This document shows, piece after piece, positions 1-8,219 of a stretch of 37,644 nucleotides of DNA. The stretch is taken from positions 1-37,644 of the forward strand of contig JAQBQD010000106.1 of assembly GCA_028287185.1 (NCBI GenBank). Reading direction: 5' to 3'. Each line of letters starts with the position of its first letter. Position 1 is the first letter of the stretch. Position numbers and translations under genes: made by a program. The stretch is from Gemmatimonadota bacterium. Lineage in GTDB: Bacteria; Gemmatimonadota; Gemmatimonadetes; Longimicrobiales; Longimicrobiaceae. A model generated the notes under the pieces. It did not search any database, was not told where the DNA came from, and was given only the letters and a program-made list of their open reading frames with translations.

Positions 1-2305
1 CCACCGGCGCAGGGGGAGGCGGACGGCGCCGGGGGCGCGCGTCCGGCGGCGGCAGGGGCGGCGGAGCGAGCATGGGGTCCGTCGTGCCGGGGTCGCCCGC
101 GGCCGGGGGCGGCGGGCGCGCGTCGCCGCTGCGGCGCTGCTCCAGCTCGGGCCAGGTGATCCCGCTGCGCTTCAGGTCCGACACCGCGAAGGTGTCCCCG
201 GGGGTGATGGGCGGCACCGCGCCCAGGCCGGACTCGTCGTCGTGCCAGGCCGTGTCGATGGGCATGGAGGCGTACGCGCCGGGCACCGGGCAGGAGGCCG
301 AGGCGGGCGGGCTGCCCACGAAGTACTCCGTGTACACCTGGCCCTTCGCGGGGCAGGTGGGGTCCACCACCGCGCCCGTGGCGCGGTCCACCTGCGCCTG
401 CACCACGTTGGACGGGGGCTGCCAGGCGGGGGGCATGGGGTGCCGGGCGTACAGGCGGCTCATGATGCGCGCCCACACCGGCGCCGCGATGGTGCCGCCG
501 CTGGCGCCGGGCACGATGGGCTGCGGCTTGTCGAAGCCCATCCACACCCCGGCCACCAGCTCGGGCGTGTATCCCACGAACCAGACGTCGGTCGCGTCGT
601 TGGTGGTGCCCGTCTTGCCGGCCGCGGGGCCGTGGAATCCGGCCGCGCGCACCGTCGTCGCCGTGCCGCGGTCCACCACGTCCCTCAGCATCGTGGTGAG
701 AACGAAGGCGTCCGCGGGATCCACCGCGTCCTCCGTCTCGGCCGTGCCGTCCCACACCACGCCGCCGTCGCGGTCCTCGATGCGCCGCACCAGGTGCGTG
801 GTCACGCGCTTGCCCCCGTTGGCGAAGGCCGCGTAGGCGGCGACGAGCTCCGCGGGCTTCACCTCCGAGGCCCCCAGCGCCGCCGCGGGACCGCTGCTGA
901 TGTGCGTGGTGATGCCCACGGCACGCGCCGTCTGGGCCACCTCGCCCATCCCCACCTGCTGCGACAGGCGCACCGTCACCGTGTTCTTGGAGTGCGTGAG
1001 CGCCTCGCGCAGAGTGATGGGGCCCGCGTACTGGGGCGTGAAGTTCTTGGGCTCGTAGGTGCGCCCGCCGGCCAGGGTGATGCGCAGCGGCGCGTCCTCG
1101 ATCATGGCCGTGGGCGGGATGCCCCGGTTCAGCGCCGTGAGGTAGACGAAGGGCTTGAACGCCGAGCCCGGCTGCCGCACCGCCTGGAAGGCGCGGTCGA
1201 ACTTGCTGTCGTCGTAGTCGCGCCCGCCCACCAGCGCGCGCACCTCGCCCGTGGCGGCGTCCAGCACCAGCACCAGGCCCTGCAGGTAGTCGGTGGTTCC
1301 GCTGTCGCCCGTGCCCTTGCCGGCGTGGTAGGTGGGGTGCCGGAAGGCGCCGAACGCCCCCGCCTCCACCGCCGCCAGCTGGCGCGCGAGCTCCTGCTCG
1401 GCGGCGGCCTGCGCCTCGGGGTCCAGCGTGGTCTGCACCTTCAGGCCGCCCGTGTACACCCGGTCGCCCACCCGGTCCTCCATCTCCCGCCGCACGCGCT
1501 CGATGAACCACGCGTTGCCGTCGGCACGGCCCTTCGCGGCGCGCGCCAGGCGGATGGGCTGGGCGATGGCGGCGTCTGCGTCGGCCTGGGGCACGTAGCC
1601 CGCCTTCGCCATCTCGCGCAGCACCAGGTCGCGCCGCTCGGTGGCGGCCTTCATGTCCTCCCGGGGGTTGATCTTGCTGGGCGCCTTGGGCAGCCCGCCG
1701 ATGGTGGCCGCCTCGGCCAGCGACAGCTCGGCCGCCGGCTTGCCGAAGTACTCGCGCGCCGCCGCGTCCACCCCGTAGCTGCCCTCGCCCAGGTACACGT
1801 GGTTCAGGTACAGCTCCAGGATGCGCGCCTTGGGGTAGGCCTTCTCGATCTGCCGCGCCACCCGCACCTCCATCACCTTGCGGCGGATGGAGCGCTCCTG
1901 GTACGGCAGCCGCTCGGGAAAGAGGTTGCGGGCGAGCTGCATGGTGATGGTGCTGCCGCCCTCGGCCACGCCGCCCGCCTTCACGTTGCTCACCAGGGCG
2001 CCGAGGAAGCGCTTCCAGTCCACCCCGTGGTGCTCGTAGAAGCGGCGGTCCTCCACGGCCAGGAAGGCCCTGGGCAGGTATGCGGGCACGGAGTCGATGG
2101 AGACGAAGCGCTGGTTCACCGTGGACAGCGAGCCGAAGGGCTTGCCGTGCAGGTCCAGCAGCTGCGAGCCCTCGGATCGGAACCGGTTGAGGTCGCTGAC
2201 GGGGGCGCATCCCCCCATCCCGCAGGGGGCGAACCAGATCCAGACGAACGCGCCCAGGGCGAGCGCGGCGATGGCGGAAAGGACGATCTTGAGCGTTCGG
2301 TTCAT
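1..2305 (-). CDS. Class A penicillin-binding protein (PBP1A family), 3' end beyond window
   Basis: Bifunctional peptidoglycan synthase: a family 51 glycosyltransferase polymerises lipid II and a transpeptidase cross-links the stem peptides, on the outer face of the inner membrane. About 768 residues are visible and the frame is still open at base 1. Residues 5-26 form the membrane anchor. GT51 motifs: EDRRFYEHHG with catalytic Glu85, GGSTITMQLARNLF near 117-129, and the YLGEGSYG region. Transpeptidase motifs: PGSAFK (SxxK), HSKN (SxN) and KTGTTN. The C-terminus is proline and arginine rich. The ATG at 2305 follows GGAG with 4 bases between. It lies 46 bp downstream of a closely similar PBP on the same strand, so the two are probably co-transcribed. 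Assignment to PBP1A rather than another class A subtype is by overall resemblance. Confidence 0.93.
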   Translation of the reverse strand, partial: MNRTLKIVLSAIAALALGAFVWIWFAPCGMGGCAPVSDLNRFRSEGSQLLDLHGKPFGSLSTVNQRFVSIDSVPAYLPRAFLAVEDRRFYEHHGVDWKRFLGALVSNVKAGGVAEGGSTITMQLARNLFPERLPYQERSIRRKVMEVRVARQIEKAYPKARILELYLNHVYLGEGSYGVDAAAREYFGKPAAELSLAEAATIGGLPKAPSKINPREDMKAATERRDLVLREMAKAGYVPQADADAAIAQPIRLARAAKGRADGNAWFIERVRREMEDRVGDRVYTGGLKVQTTLDPEAQAAAEQELARQLAAVEAGAFGAFRHPTYHAGKGTGDSGTTDYLQGLVLVLDAATGEVRALVGGRDYDDSKFDRAFQAVRQPGSAFKPFVYLTALNRGIPPTAMIEDAPLRITLAGGRTYEPKNFTPQYAGPITLREALTHSKNTVTVRLSQQVGMGEVAQTARAVGITTHISSGPAAALGASEVKPAELVAAYAAFANGGKRVTTHLVRRIEDRDGGVVWDGTAETEDAVDPADAFVLTTMLRDVVDRGTATTVRAAGFHGPAAGKTGTTNDATDVWFVGYTPELVAGVWMGFDKPQPIVPGASGGTIAAPVWARIMSRLYARHPMPPAWQPPSNVVQAQVDRATGAVVDPTCPAKGQVYTEYFVGSPPASASCPVPGAYASMPIDTAWHDDESGLGAVPPITPGDTFAVSDLKRSGITWPELEQRRSGDARPPPPAAGDPGTTDPMLAPPPLPPPDARPRRRPPPPAPV

Positions 2306-2351
2306 CGGCTCCGGTGTCTCTTCCCGCCGCGCGTGCCGCGCCCGGAAGGGG

Positions 2352-4610
2352 CTACGGCCGGTGGACCTCGGGCGGCGGGCTCGCGGGTTCCCTGGGCTGC
2401 GCGGCGGCCGGGGGCCCCGGGAACACCGGGTGGCCGGGCAGCTGCGGCGTGGGGTCGACCATGCGCTCGGGGAGCGTGGCCGGCGCCTCGCACGCCGGCT
2501 CGGGCGCGAAGCGGGCGGCGAACCAGTCGGTGCCTCCGCTCGCCCAGGGGCAGTCGGCGGTGGCCGGGCGGCCCCCGCTGGTGCGCAGCGCGACGGCCTC
2601 CGGGGGCCGCTTCCACGGCTCCGGCGGCCGGCGCGCCGCGTAGAAGGTACGCATAAGCCGGGCCCACACCGGCACCGCAAGCGTTCCCCCCGTGGCCCCG
2701 TGGATGATGGGCTGCGGGGTGTCGAAGCCGATCCACACCCCCGCCAGCAGCTCCGGCGTGTATCCCACGAACCAGGTGTCGGTGCCGTCGTTGGTGGTGC
2801 CCGTCTTGCCCGCCGCCGGCACGTCGTACGACAGCCCCCCCACGTCGGGGTCGCGCGCGGGGTAGCCGGTGCCATGGTCCACCACGCTGCGCAGCATGTC
2901 GGTCAGGATCCACGCCACGCCGGGGTCCACCGCCGGGTGCGGCTCCTCGTCGGCCGCCCACAGCAGGCGGCCCTGGTGGTCCTCCACGCGCACCGCGTAG
3001 CGCGGCTCCACCCGCCACCCGCCGTTGCCGAACGCCGCGTACGCCGAGATCAGGTCCACCGGGTACACGCCGGCGGAGCCGATGTAGACGGACGGGTACG
3101 CGGGGATGGGGGTGCCGATGCCCGCCCGCTGCGCGACGCTCCGCACGGCCTCGATCCCCACCTCGCGGCCCAGGCGGATGGCGGCGGTGTTGCGCGAATG
3201 CGTCAGGGCATCGCGCAGCGTGGTCCATCCCGCGTAGCGCCCGTCGTAGTTCTTGGGGCTCCACACCGTTCCGTCGCTCAGCGGGATGGAGAGCGGGTCG
3301 TCCGAGATGCCGCTGGAGGGCGAGCGGCCCTTCTCCAGCGCCGCCGCGTACACGAAGGGCTTGAACGCCGAGCCCGGCTGCCGCAGCGCCGAGGTGGCGC
3401 GGTTGAACTGCGACTGCGCGAAGTCGCGCCCCCCCACCATCACCCGCACGTCCCCCGTGTTGGGGTCCATCGCCACCACCAGGCCCTGGATGTACGGCGT
3501 GGTGCGGATGGGCTCGCCCGGGTGCAGGCCCGCCGTGAAGCGGTCGTACGTGGGGTGCGGGTAGTCGCCGAAGTCGCCCTTCTCCACCGCGCGCAGGTCG
3601 TCCTCCAGCGCCTTCTCGGCCGACGCCTGCAGGTCGGGGTCCAGCGCCGTGTGGATCCGCAGGCCGCCCGTGTACAGCAGCTCGCCGAATCGGTCCTCCA
3701 TCTCGCGCCGCACCCGCTCCACGAAGTACGGGGCCCGCACGGCGCCCGTGGGCGGCACCACGGCCACGGGCCGCCGCTCGCCGTCCGCCGCCTGCCGCGC
3801 GGTGACCAGGCCGAACTCGGCCATGGCGCGCAGCACGCGGTCGCGGCGGCGCTGGGCGCGGTCGGCGTGCTGGCGGGGGTTGTAGGCGCTGGGGGCCTGC
3901 GCCAGGCCGGCGAGCGTGGCCGCCTCCACGTAGTCCAGCTGCGCCGCGGGCTTGCCGAAGTACGTGCGCGCCGCCGCCTCGATGCCGTACGCGCCGGCGC
4001 CCAGGTACACGGTGTTCACGTACATCTCCAGGATGCGGGCCTTGGAGTAGTGGCGCTCGATGTCCAGCGCGAGCTTCACCTCGGCGATCTTGCGGCGCAG
4101 CGTCTTCTCGTTGGCGGGAAGCTGCTGCGGGAACAGGTTCCGGGCGAGCTGCATGGTGATTGTGCTGCCGCCCGGCCCGCCCCACCCGTTGATGATGTTG
4201 TCCCGCACCGCGCCCACCATCCGCACCGGGTCCACGCCCTCGTGCTCGTAGAAGCGCCGGTCCTCGATGGCCACGAAGGCCAGAGGCACGTACCGGGGCA
4301 GCGTGCCGATGGACACCACCGTGCGCCGCTCGCGGTAGAACGAGCCCAGCACCCCGCCCCGCGCGTCCAGCACCAGGCTGGCCTGCCGCGGGGCATAGTC
4401 GCCCACCTGCTCGGCCGTGGGGCAGGTGCCGGCGCAGGCGCGCGTCCACGCCGCCACCACGCCGCCCGTAGCGCACCCCGCCGGCGCGAGCACGGCCATC
4501 GCCAGCAGGATGCGGCGCTCGCGCGGGTGTGCCCACGCCGCCCGCAGCCGTGCGCGCACGACGCGGGCGCGCCGGCCCATCTCCGCGCGCGTGGGAAGGA
4601 AGCGTCTCAA
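2352..4610 (-). CDS. Class A penicillin-binding protein (PBP1A family)
   Basis: Bifunctional transglycosylase/transpeptidase of peptidoglycan synthesis, 752 residues. A membrane segment covers about 33-55. GT51 domain at about 85-260: EDRRFYEHEG with catalytic Glu116, GGSTITMQLARNLF at 148-160, RRKIAEVKLA at 172-181 and YLGAGAYG at 202-209. Transpeptidase domain at about 310-650: Ser414-x-x-Lys417 in PGSAFK, Ser472-Arg-Asn474, and Lys602-Thr-Gly604 in KTGTTN. The C-terminal 60 residues are a proline-rich tail. All catalytic residues are present. The frame opens at a TTG (4610) with a weak AGG upstream; an ATG ten codons later (4580) has GGAG directly against it, so the TTG is preferred. First gene of a tandem pair; the second copy follows after 46 bp. 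Confidence 0.94.
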   Translation of the reverse strand: MRRFLPTRAEMGRRARVVRARLRAAWAHPRERRILLAMAVLAPAGCATGGVVAAWTRACAGTCPTAEQVGDYAPRQASLVLDARGGVLGSFYRERRTVVSIGTLPRYVPLAFVAIEDRRFYEHEGVDPVRMVGAVRDNIINGWGGPGGSTITMQLARNLFPQQLPANEKTLRRKIAEVKLALDIERHYSKARILEMYVNTVYLGAGAYGIEAAARTYFGKPAAQLDYVEAATLAGLAQAPSAYNPRQHADRAQRRRDRVLRAMAEFGLVTARQAADGERRPVAVVPPTGAVRAPYFVERVRREMEDRFGELLYTGGLRIHTALDPDLQASAEKALEDDLRAVEKGDFGDYPHPTYDRFTAGLHPGEPIRTTPYIQGLVVAMDPNTGDVRVMVGGRDFAQSQFNRATSALRQPGSAFKPFVYAAALEKGRSPSSGISDDPLSIPLSDGTVWSPKNYDGRYAGWTTLRDALTHSRNTAAIRLGREVGIEAVRSVAQRAGIGTPIPAYPSVYIGSAGVYPVDLISAYAAFGNGGWRVEPRYAVRVEDHQGRLLWAADEEPHPAVDPGVAWILTDMLRSVVDHGTGYPARDPDVGGLSYDVPAAGKTGTTNDGTDTWFVGYTPELLAGVWIGFDTPQPIIHGATGGTLAVPVWARLMRTFYAARRPPEPWKRPPEAVALRTSGGRPATADCPWASGGTDWFAARFAPEPACEAPATLPERMVDPTPQLPGHPVFPGPPAAAQPREPASPPPEVHRP

Positions 4611-4810
4611 GTCCAGCCTGCCGTTTGGGATGAAAGGGCGCCGGCGCCCGGGATCGTGTGGGTGAGCGGCCTAATGAATAGCGCAGCCGCGCCCGGGATG
4701 CCACGCCGCCCGTTCCCGCGCCCGCATCCACGGCAGTCAGCGGAAGCGTCTCCACGCCGCGGCCGTCATCTGCGCACAGCCGCGACAGGCACGGCGCCGT
4801 GTTCTCGTCG

Positions 4811-4858
4811 GAGGATCGGAGGATCAGAGGATCAGAGGATCAGAGGATCAGAGGATCA
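4811..4858. repeat. 8-bp tandem repeat GAGGATCA, six units
   Basis: Six head-to-tail copies of GAGGATCA; the first copy has G for A at its last base. Each unit carries one GATC, so GATC sites recur every 8 bp. The repeat lies about 200 bp upstream of the PBP start and about 200 bp upstream of the plus-strand gene at 5060. Perfect short arrays of this kind are prone to slippage. No function can be assigned. Confidence 0.95.
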
Positions 4859-4952
4859 GTCGCGACCATTTACCGGAGATTCCATCAGTGCGCGTGGAGG
4901 ATCGTGCCTGGGCGGGAACTCGTGCCCGGGGAGAATCTGCCGACCCTATCGC

Positions 4953-4980
4953 TTGACGTGGGGGTGGACGCGGATGTAAC
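4953..4980 (+). promoter_or_regulatory. Candidate sigma70-type promoter for the gene at 5060
   Basis: TTGACG at 4953-4958, a 16-base spacer, then TGTAAC at 4975-4980. The -35 is good and the -10 moderate. It would give a leader of about 70 nt. Confidence 0.35.
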
Positions 4981-5059
4981 CGTTTGTGGGAACGGGTTAT
5001 GCGTTGGACGACCGCCAACCCCGCGGGGTGCGGGGCTCAACCCCACGATCGGAGGCCAC

Positions 5060-5407
5060 ATGGACCGCAACGACCAGGACCCGATGGGCGACCGCTCCAT
5101 GCGCGGCTCGCAGCAGCGGGGCAGCGACGACCGCGGCATGCAGGGCTCACCGCGCCAGGGCGGCTACGGCGACGACGCGGGCCGCTCGATGGACGCGGCG
5201 CGTTCCGGCAGCGACGGCGGCAATCGCAACGACGCCCGCACGGGCACCACGGCCAACCAGACGGGCTCCAACCGTCCGAGCGACGTGGACCGCATGCAGG
5301 GCCGCCCCGCGTCCGCGTCGCCCGAGGAAGGGCTGGGCGACCAGGACCGCGCGGGCAACCGCGAGGAGGACCGCGGCCTGGACGAGCGCCTGAAGGACCA
5401 GGTCTGA
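5060..5407 (+). CDS. Small, very hydrophilic low-complexity protein
   Basis: The product has 115 residues and belongs to no family I recognise. It is rich in Gly, Asp, Arg, Ser, Asn and Gln, has almost no large hydrophobic residues and no cysteine, and includes loosely repeated blocks such as DRSMRGS and DRGMQGS in the first third. The C-terminal half is acidic (EEGLGDQDRAGNREEDRGL). It is predicted to be cytoplasmic and largely disordered. Such composition is seen in desiccation- or stress-associated hydrophilins, but that is only a resemblance. The ATG follows GGAGG (5051-5055), and a strong terminator follows the stop, so this is a free-standing single-gene unit. The combination of ribosome binding site, terminator and third-position GC makes it a real gene. 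Confidence 0.8.
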   Translation: MDRNDQDPMGDRSMRGSQQRGSDDRGMQGSPRQGGYGDDAGRSMDAARSGSDGGNRNDARTGTTANQTGSNRPSDVDRMQGRPASASPEEGLGDQDRAGNREEDRGLDERLKDQV

Positions 5408-5449
5408 ACCGCGCCGCCCGCGGCCGGTGCGGCGCGGGCCGGCATTGCG

Positions 5450-5477
5450 AAGGGGCTCCCCGGGCGGGAGCCCCTTT
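5450..5477 (+). terminator. Rho-independent terminator after the 5060 gene
   Basis: Perfect 11-bp stem, 5450-5460 with 5466-5476, with a five-base loop, ending in a short T run. It lies 43 bases past the stop codon. Confidence 0.85.
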
Positions 5478-5538
5478 GCCGTTTCGGAGCGGTTTTCGCG
5501 CCGCCGGAGCCAATTGACGATGTGCGGAAGGCATCCGG

Positions 5539-5574
5539 GTTTACATGTGCTTTCCGATGTCCCGTTTTTGATGG
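5539..5574 (+). promoter_or_regulatory. Conserved upstream element, copy A (GTTTACATG box)
   Basis: GTTTACATG followed by TTCCGA, GTTT and GA-GG blocks. A similar element lies at 8220-8254, also upstream of a promoter. The core box is identical (9/9), and about 26 of the first 33 bases agree with one gap. It ends about 20 bp upstream of the -35 at 5594. It may be an operator or the trace of a repeat. Confidence 0.4.
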
Positions 5575-5593
5575 TTTTGCCTTCACGAGGCCA

Positions 5594-5622
5594 TTGACGG
5601 AGCGGATACGCACCCCTACCAT
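5594..5622 (+). promoter_or_regulatory. Candidate sigma70-type promoter for the cNMP-fold gene
   Basis: TTGACG at 5594-5599, a 17-base spacer, then TACCAT at 5617-5622. Spacing is ideal and 9 of 12 bases match consensus. It is 129 bp upstream of the ATG at 5751. Confidence 0.5.
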
Positions 5623-5750
5623 GTTTCATCCGTTTGCTGCCGCGGGCGGCCCCTTCGGACGGGCCGGGATCCGCCGGCCGCAGCGCGTACGGTGTGCGGC
5701 CCCGCCCTGCAGGCGGTCCCGCGAGACGCCCTTCCTTCCGCCGCGGACCC

Positions 5751-6248
5751 ATGCACGAAGTCTTGGACCGGGACCTGGAGTGGGTCGCGGCGAACGGGAT
5801 CCAGCAGCGGGTGCCCGCCGGCTGCACGCTCATCCGCCGGGGCCAGACCGTGGAGGCGGTGTACGTGGTGCTGGATGGCGAGCTGGTGGTGGAGGCGGAT
5901 GCGCCGGACGAGGCGTCGCCCTGTCGCCTGCGTCCCGGCACCATCGCGGGGCGGCTGGGGGGCGACGGTCCCGCGCCCGCCACGGTGCGCGCCGAGGTGG
6001 ACTCCGTGGTGCTGGAGGTGCCCCGCTCGCTATTGGACGCGCACATCGCCCGCGACCCGGAGTTCGAGGCCCGGATGCCGCCCGTGGTGGCCGGCGCCGG
6101 AGCCGGATGGGTGCGCGCCGCCCGCGCCCGTGCCCAGCGCAGGCCCGCCCCGCGCGGCGAGCCCACGGCCCCGCAGGACAACCTGGAGAACCTGCGCGTC
6201 TACGAGCTGATCGAGCGCATGCTCCGCGGCGACCTGCCCGACGGGTAG
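5751..6248 (+). CDS. Cyclic-nucleotide-binding-fold (cNBD-like) protein
   Basis: The product has 165 residues. Residues 15-100 have the layout of a CRP/cNMP-binding beta-roll: the VPAGCTLIRRGQ turn (21-32), VYVVLDGELVVEAD (37-50), LRPGTIAGRLGG (60-71), then ATVRAEVDSVVLEVPRSLLD (77-96). The phosphate-binding cassette that normally contains a GE and a paired Arg is degenerate, reading AGRLGG, so cyclic nucleotide binding is doubtful. There is no C-terminal helix-turn-helix: residues 110-140 are Arg/Ala/Pro rich and the end is a short helix (LENLRVYELIERML). It is therefore unlikely to be a transcription factor of CRP type. An in-frame ATG at 5634 would add 39 Arg/Pro-rich residues without family resemblance, so 5751 is preferred although its ribosome binding site is weak. 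Confidence 0.75.
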   Translation: MHEVLDRDLEWVAANGIQQRVPAGCTLIRRGQTVEAVYVVLDGELVVEADAPDEASPCRLRPGTIAGRLGGDGPAPATVRAEVDSVVLEVPRSLLDAHIARDPEFEARMPPVVAGAGAGWVRAARARAQRRPAPRGEPTAPQDNLENLRVYELIERMLRGDLPDG

Positions 6249-6332
6249 GCGGCCGGTCCCCGTCCGCCACGATCGGTGCGAGATGAGGATCGAAGGACGC
6301 GGGGATGACGCAGCCCCGATCCATCAAAGGAC

Positions 6333-6369
6333 GAAGGCCCCTCCCACCGTGATCGGTGCAGGGGCCTTC
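6333..6369. terminator. Bidirectional terminator between cNMP-fold and peroxiredoxin genes
   Basis: Outer stem 6333-6342 with 6360-6369 (10 bp) plus an inner stem 6345-6349 with 6354-6358. Short T runs lie on either side (CTTT after it on plus, CCTTT on minus). It serves the two convergent genes. Confidence 0.8.
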
Positions 6370-6416
6370 CGTCTTTCGTCGACGACGATCCGGCGAAGCG
6401 GCGTGGGACGGATCGG

Positions 6417-6902
6417 CTACGCGGCGGCCTTCAACGCCTCCAGCGCGGCCTTGATCTCGTCGAACGGGGGGAGCAGGCCGGGGTTGGTGTCGTGCCAGGC
6501 GTAGGCCACGCGGCCATCCCTCCCCACCACGAAGGCGGCGCGGTCCGAGGCGCCCAGCAGGCCGGGGCCGATGGCGCCGTCGCGCAGCACGCGGAAGCCC
6601 TCGCTGGCCTTGCGGTTGAAGTCGGACAGGAAGGCGTAGCCCGCGCCGGTTTCCTTGCGGAAGCGGTCCAGCACGAAGGGCGAGTCCACGCTCACGGCCA
6701 CCACCTGGCCGCCCAGGGAGGTGTACGCGCCCAGGTCGTCGCCCACCGTGCACAGCTCCTTCGTGCAGGTGCTGGTGAAGGCGAGCGGAAAGAACAGCAC
6801 CACCAGCGGCTGCTCCTTCCACAGCGACGCTAGCGACACCTGCCCGCCAGTGCTGGAGGGCAGCGTCACGTCCGGTGCGGGATCGCCCTTCTTGAGCGGC
6901 AT
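6417..6902 (-). CDS. Peroxiredoxin, AhpE/BCP-like (AhpC-TSA family)
   Basis: Thiol peroxidase of 161 residues that reduces hydroperoxides in the cytoplasm. The thioredoxin fold is clear: LKKGDPAPDVTLPSSTGG at the start, VVLFFPLAFTSTCTKELC around the active site, then VVAVSVDSPF. The peroxidatic cysteine is Cys46 in the TSTCT motif, with Thr43 in the P-x(3)-T/S-x(2)-C pattern. Cys51, five residues later, is the likely resolving cysteine as in AhpE and atypical 2-Cys enzymes. The ATG at 6902 is chosen because GAGGAG lies 7-12 bases upstream; the longer open frame adds 12 residues without family likeness. No reductase partner is adjacent. Confidence 0.9.
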   Translation of the reverse strand: MPLKKGDPAPDVTLPSSTGGQVSLASLWKEQPLVVLFFPLAFTSTCTKELCTVGDDLGAYTSLGGQVVAVSVDSPFVLDRFRKETGAGYAFLSDFNRKASEGFRVLRDGAIGPGLLGASDRAAFVVGRDGRVAYAWHDTNPGLLPPFDEIKAALEALKAAA

Positions 6903-7057
6903 GGCCGGTCTCCTCGATGGTTCGAAGTGATTGTCCACTGTCTGTCCAGGCGTTGCCCGAAGCTATGACGCCGTCGGCTATCCCGCCATCCGCGAGCGTG
7001 CTCGACCGTTCGTCGAAGCTCCGAGACGGCGTCCGGACGAGTCGGGCGGGGCCGCGA

Positions 7058-7513
7058 TCAGCTCGCCGGGTGCAGGCGGAGCGTGGCGAGGGCGGCGCGG
7101 ACGGTCTCGCGCTCCTCGTCCTGCTCGCCCGAGGCGCAGAAGTAGGTGGCGAACACCAGGCGGCCGGGCGCGGTGGCCACACCCACCATCCAGAACGTCT
7201 CGTCGCCGCCCTCCTCGTCGTCCGCCGTGGCGTACTCGCACAGCGACATCTCGCCGCCTTCGAGCTCCACGTCGTCCACCTCGTCCTCCTCCAGCTCCAC
7301 CCCCTGGTCCTCAAGGAAGGCGTACAGCTCTTCGGCAGGGTCCGGAAACTCGTCATCCGGCTGCGCCAGCCCCAGCAGGTGCAGGATGCCCGCGCCGTCC
7401 GGGTGCGACAGCTCCACGCCGCCTTCCTCCGCGTTGGGCTCGGCCGTCCACCCCGCGGGCAGGACCAGGTCGAACCCGCCCTCGGGGTCCGTGTAGCGCT
7501 GCGCGTCGGCCAT
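7058..7513 (-). CDS. Conserved-looking acidic protein of unknown function
   Basis: The product has 151 residues, with no signal peptide or membrane segment. It begins YTDPEGGFDLVLPAGW, a strand-turn pattern that resembles the start of Mog1/PsbP-fold domains (FSIPLPEGW-like openings). A very acidic middle follows (residues 53-105), including ELEEDEVDDVELEGGE, and then a beta-rich end (FWMVGVATAPGRLVFATYFCAS). A Mog1/PsbP-like fold is a guess from pattern alone. The ATG at 7513 is chosen for the upstream GAGGAG with 8-base spacing. It is transcribed toward the peroxiredoxin gene 155 bp away, and co-transcription is possible. Confidence 0.75.
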   Translation of the reverse strand: MADAQRYTDPEGGFDLVLPAGWTAEPNAEEGGVELSHPDGAGILHLLGLAQPDDEFPDPAEELYAFLEDQGVELEEDEVDDVELEGGEMSLCEYATADDEEGGDETFWMVGVATAPGRLVFATYFCASGEQDEERETVRAALATLRLHPAS

Positions 7514-7801
7514 CCGTTCCGCTCCTCGGGATCTCTGTTGCAGGTGCAAGATGGGTGAAGATGCGGCCCCACATGCCGCCGTGCAAGCGAAACCCGAACC
7601 CGTCCTCCGACGGGGACAGCAGGGCGGGCGAAGCCACTTGGGGGGCCGCCTCCGGAGCGGGTGTCAAACTTCCGCCGCGTGGCGCGTTGATAGGTGGAGC
7701 GGGCGTTCCGTACCAGCCTCGCGACCGAACGAACGTTCGGCACAGAAGATGCTCGGAAGGTCCCTTGCGGCGGGTCTCGCCGCTCCTTCTCCCCCTGGGC
7801 C
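7514..7801. other. Intergenic stretch, nothing recognised
   Basis: No ORF with a ribosome binding site, no convincing promoter and no hairpin terminator were seen here. Long frames crossing it have no family resemblance and conflict with one another. Confidence 0.5.
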
Positions 7802-7812
7802 GGGAGGCGCTT

Positions 7813-7977
7813 ATTCGCACCTTGGGTGTCAGTCTCGTAGCCATCGCAGCCATCGTGGCAAGCATGACCATCGTCCGCCAGCGCCAGGAAGAGCGCCGCC
7901 CGGAGGGAGATCATCGGCCCGAACCCGCTTCTCCGGCTGCCGTCGACCTGGAACAGCTCCGCGCGGCGGGCCTCTGA
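7813..7977 (+). CDS. Probable small single-pass membrane protein, non-ATG start
   Basis: An open frame of about 55 residues encoding RTLGVSLVAIAAIVASMTIV, a clean hydrophobic helix, then a charged cytoplasmic tail (RQRQEERRPEGDHRPEP) and an amphipathic end (VDLEQLRAAGL). There is no ATG or GTG. A GGGAGG at 7802-7807 is correctly spaced (5 bases) for an ATT codon at 7813. A TTG at 7822 is the alternative but is 14 bases from that site. A long, strong terminator (8023-8063) begins 45 bases after the stop, which supports a transcript ending here. No family recognised. Confidence 0.4.
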   Translation: MRTLGVSLVAIAAIVASMTIVRQRQEERRPEGDHRPEPASPAAVDLEQLRAAGL

Positions 7978-8022
7978 GCCCCACCGAAGCGCCTCCATCC
8001 GGCTGAGGAGCGTTACACCGTT

Positions 8023-8063
8023 CACGGGGCAGGCCCGTCCCACTGGGACAGGCCTGCCCCGTG
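8023..8063 (+). terminator. Strong hairpin terminator
   Basis: Thirteen-base perfect outer stem (8023-8035 with 8051-8063) continued, after one mismatch, by a five-base inner stem (8037-8041 with 8045-8049). It has only a weak T tract. It lies just past the small frame ending at 7977. Confidence 0.75.
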
Positions 8064-8219
8064 TCGTTCCATCCCTCCCCCGTGTCAGATCCGCGCCTCA
8101 TGCGTTTCTGCTCATCTCGCTGCCTCACCATGTGTTGACAGCGGGAATCGCGCATGAGCGAGCGAATCTCCGTCCAGGTTCTGCCGTGTTCTCCATGTCC
8201 GCAGAGTCGCGGATTCACC

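Larger units (their letters stand above)
4611..5059. other. Intergenic region between divergent PBP gene and hydrophilic-protein gene
   Basis: This 449-bp divergent region holds an 8-bp tandem repeat (4811-4858) and a candidate plus-strand promoter near 4953-4980. I found no convincing minus-strand promoter for the PBP gene. Open frames crossing the region are continuations of non-coding frames opposite the PBP genes. Confidence 0.6.

Noticed and set aside
4811..4858. The GAGGATCA array as a CRISPR or as coding repeats
   Set aside because: Units are only 8 bp with no spacers, and the frames through it (SEDQRIRG type) have no start or continuation that looks coding.
242..4979. Long plus-strand frames (804 and 960 codons) opposite the PBP genes
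   Set aside because: His/Arg/Gly-rich low-complexity translations typical of antisense frames in GC-rich DNA; the minus strand encodes complete PBP motifs.
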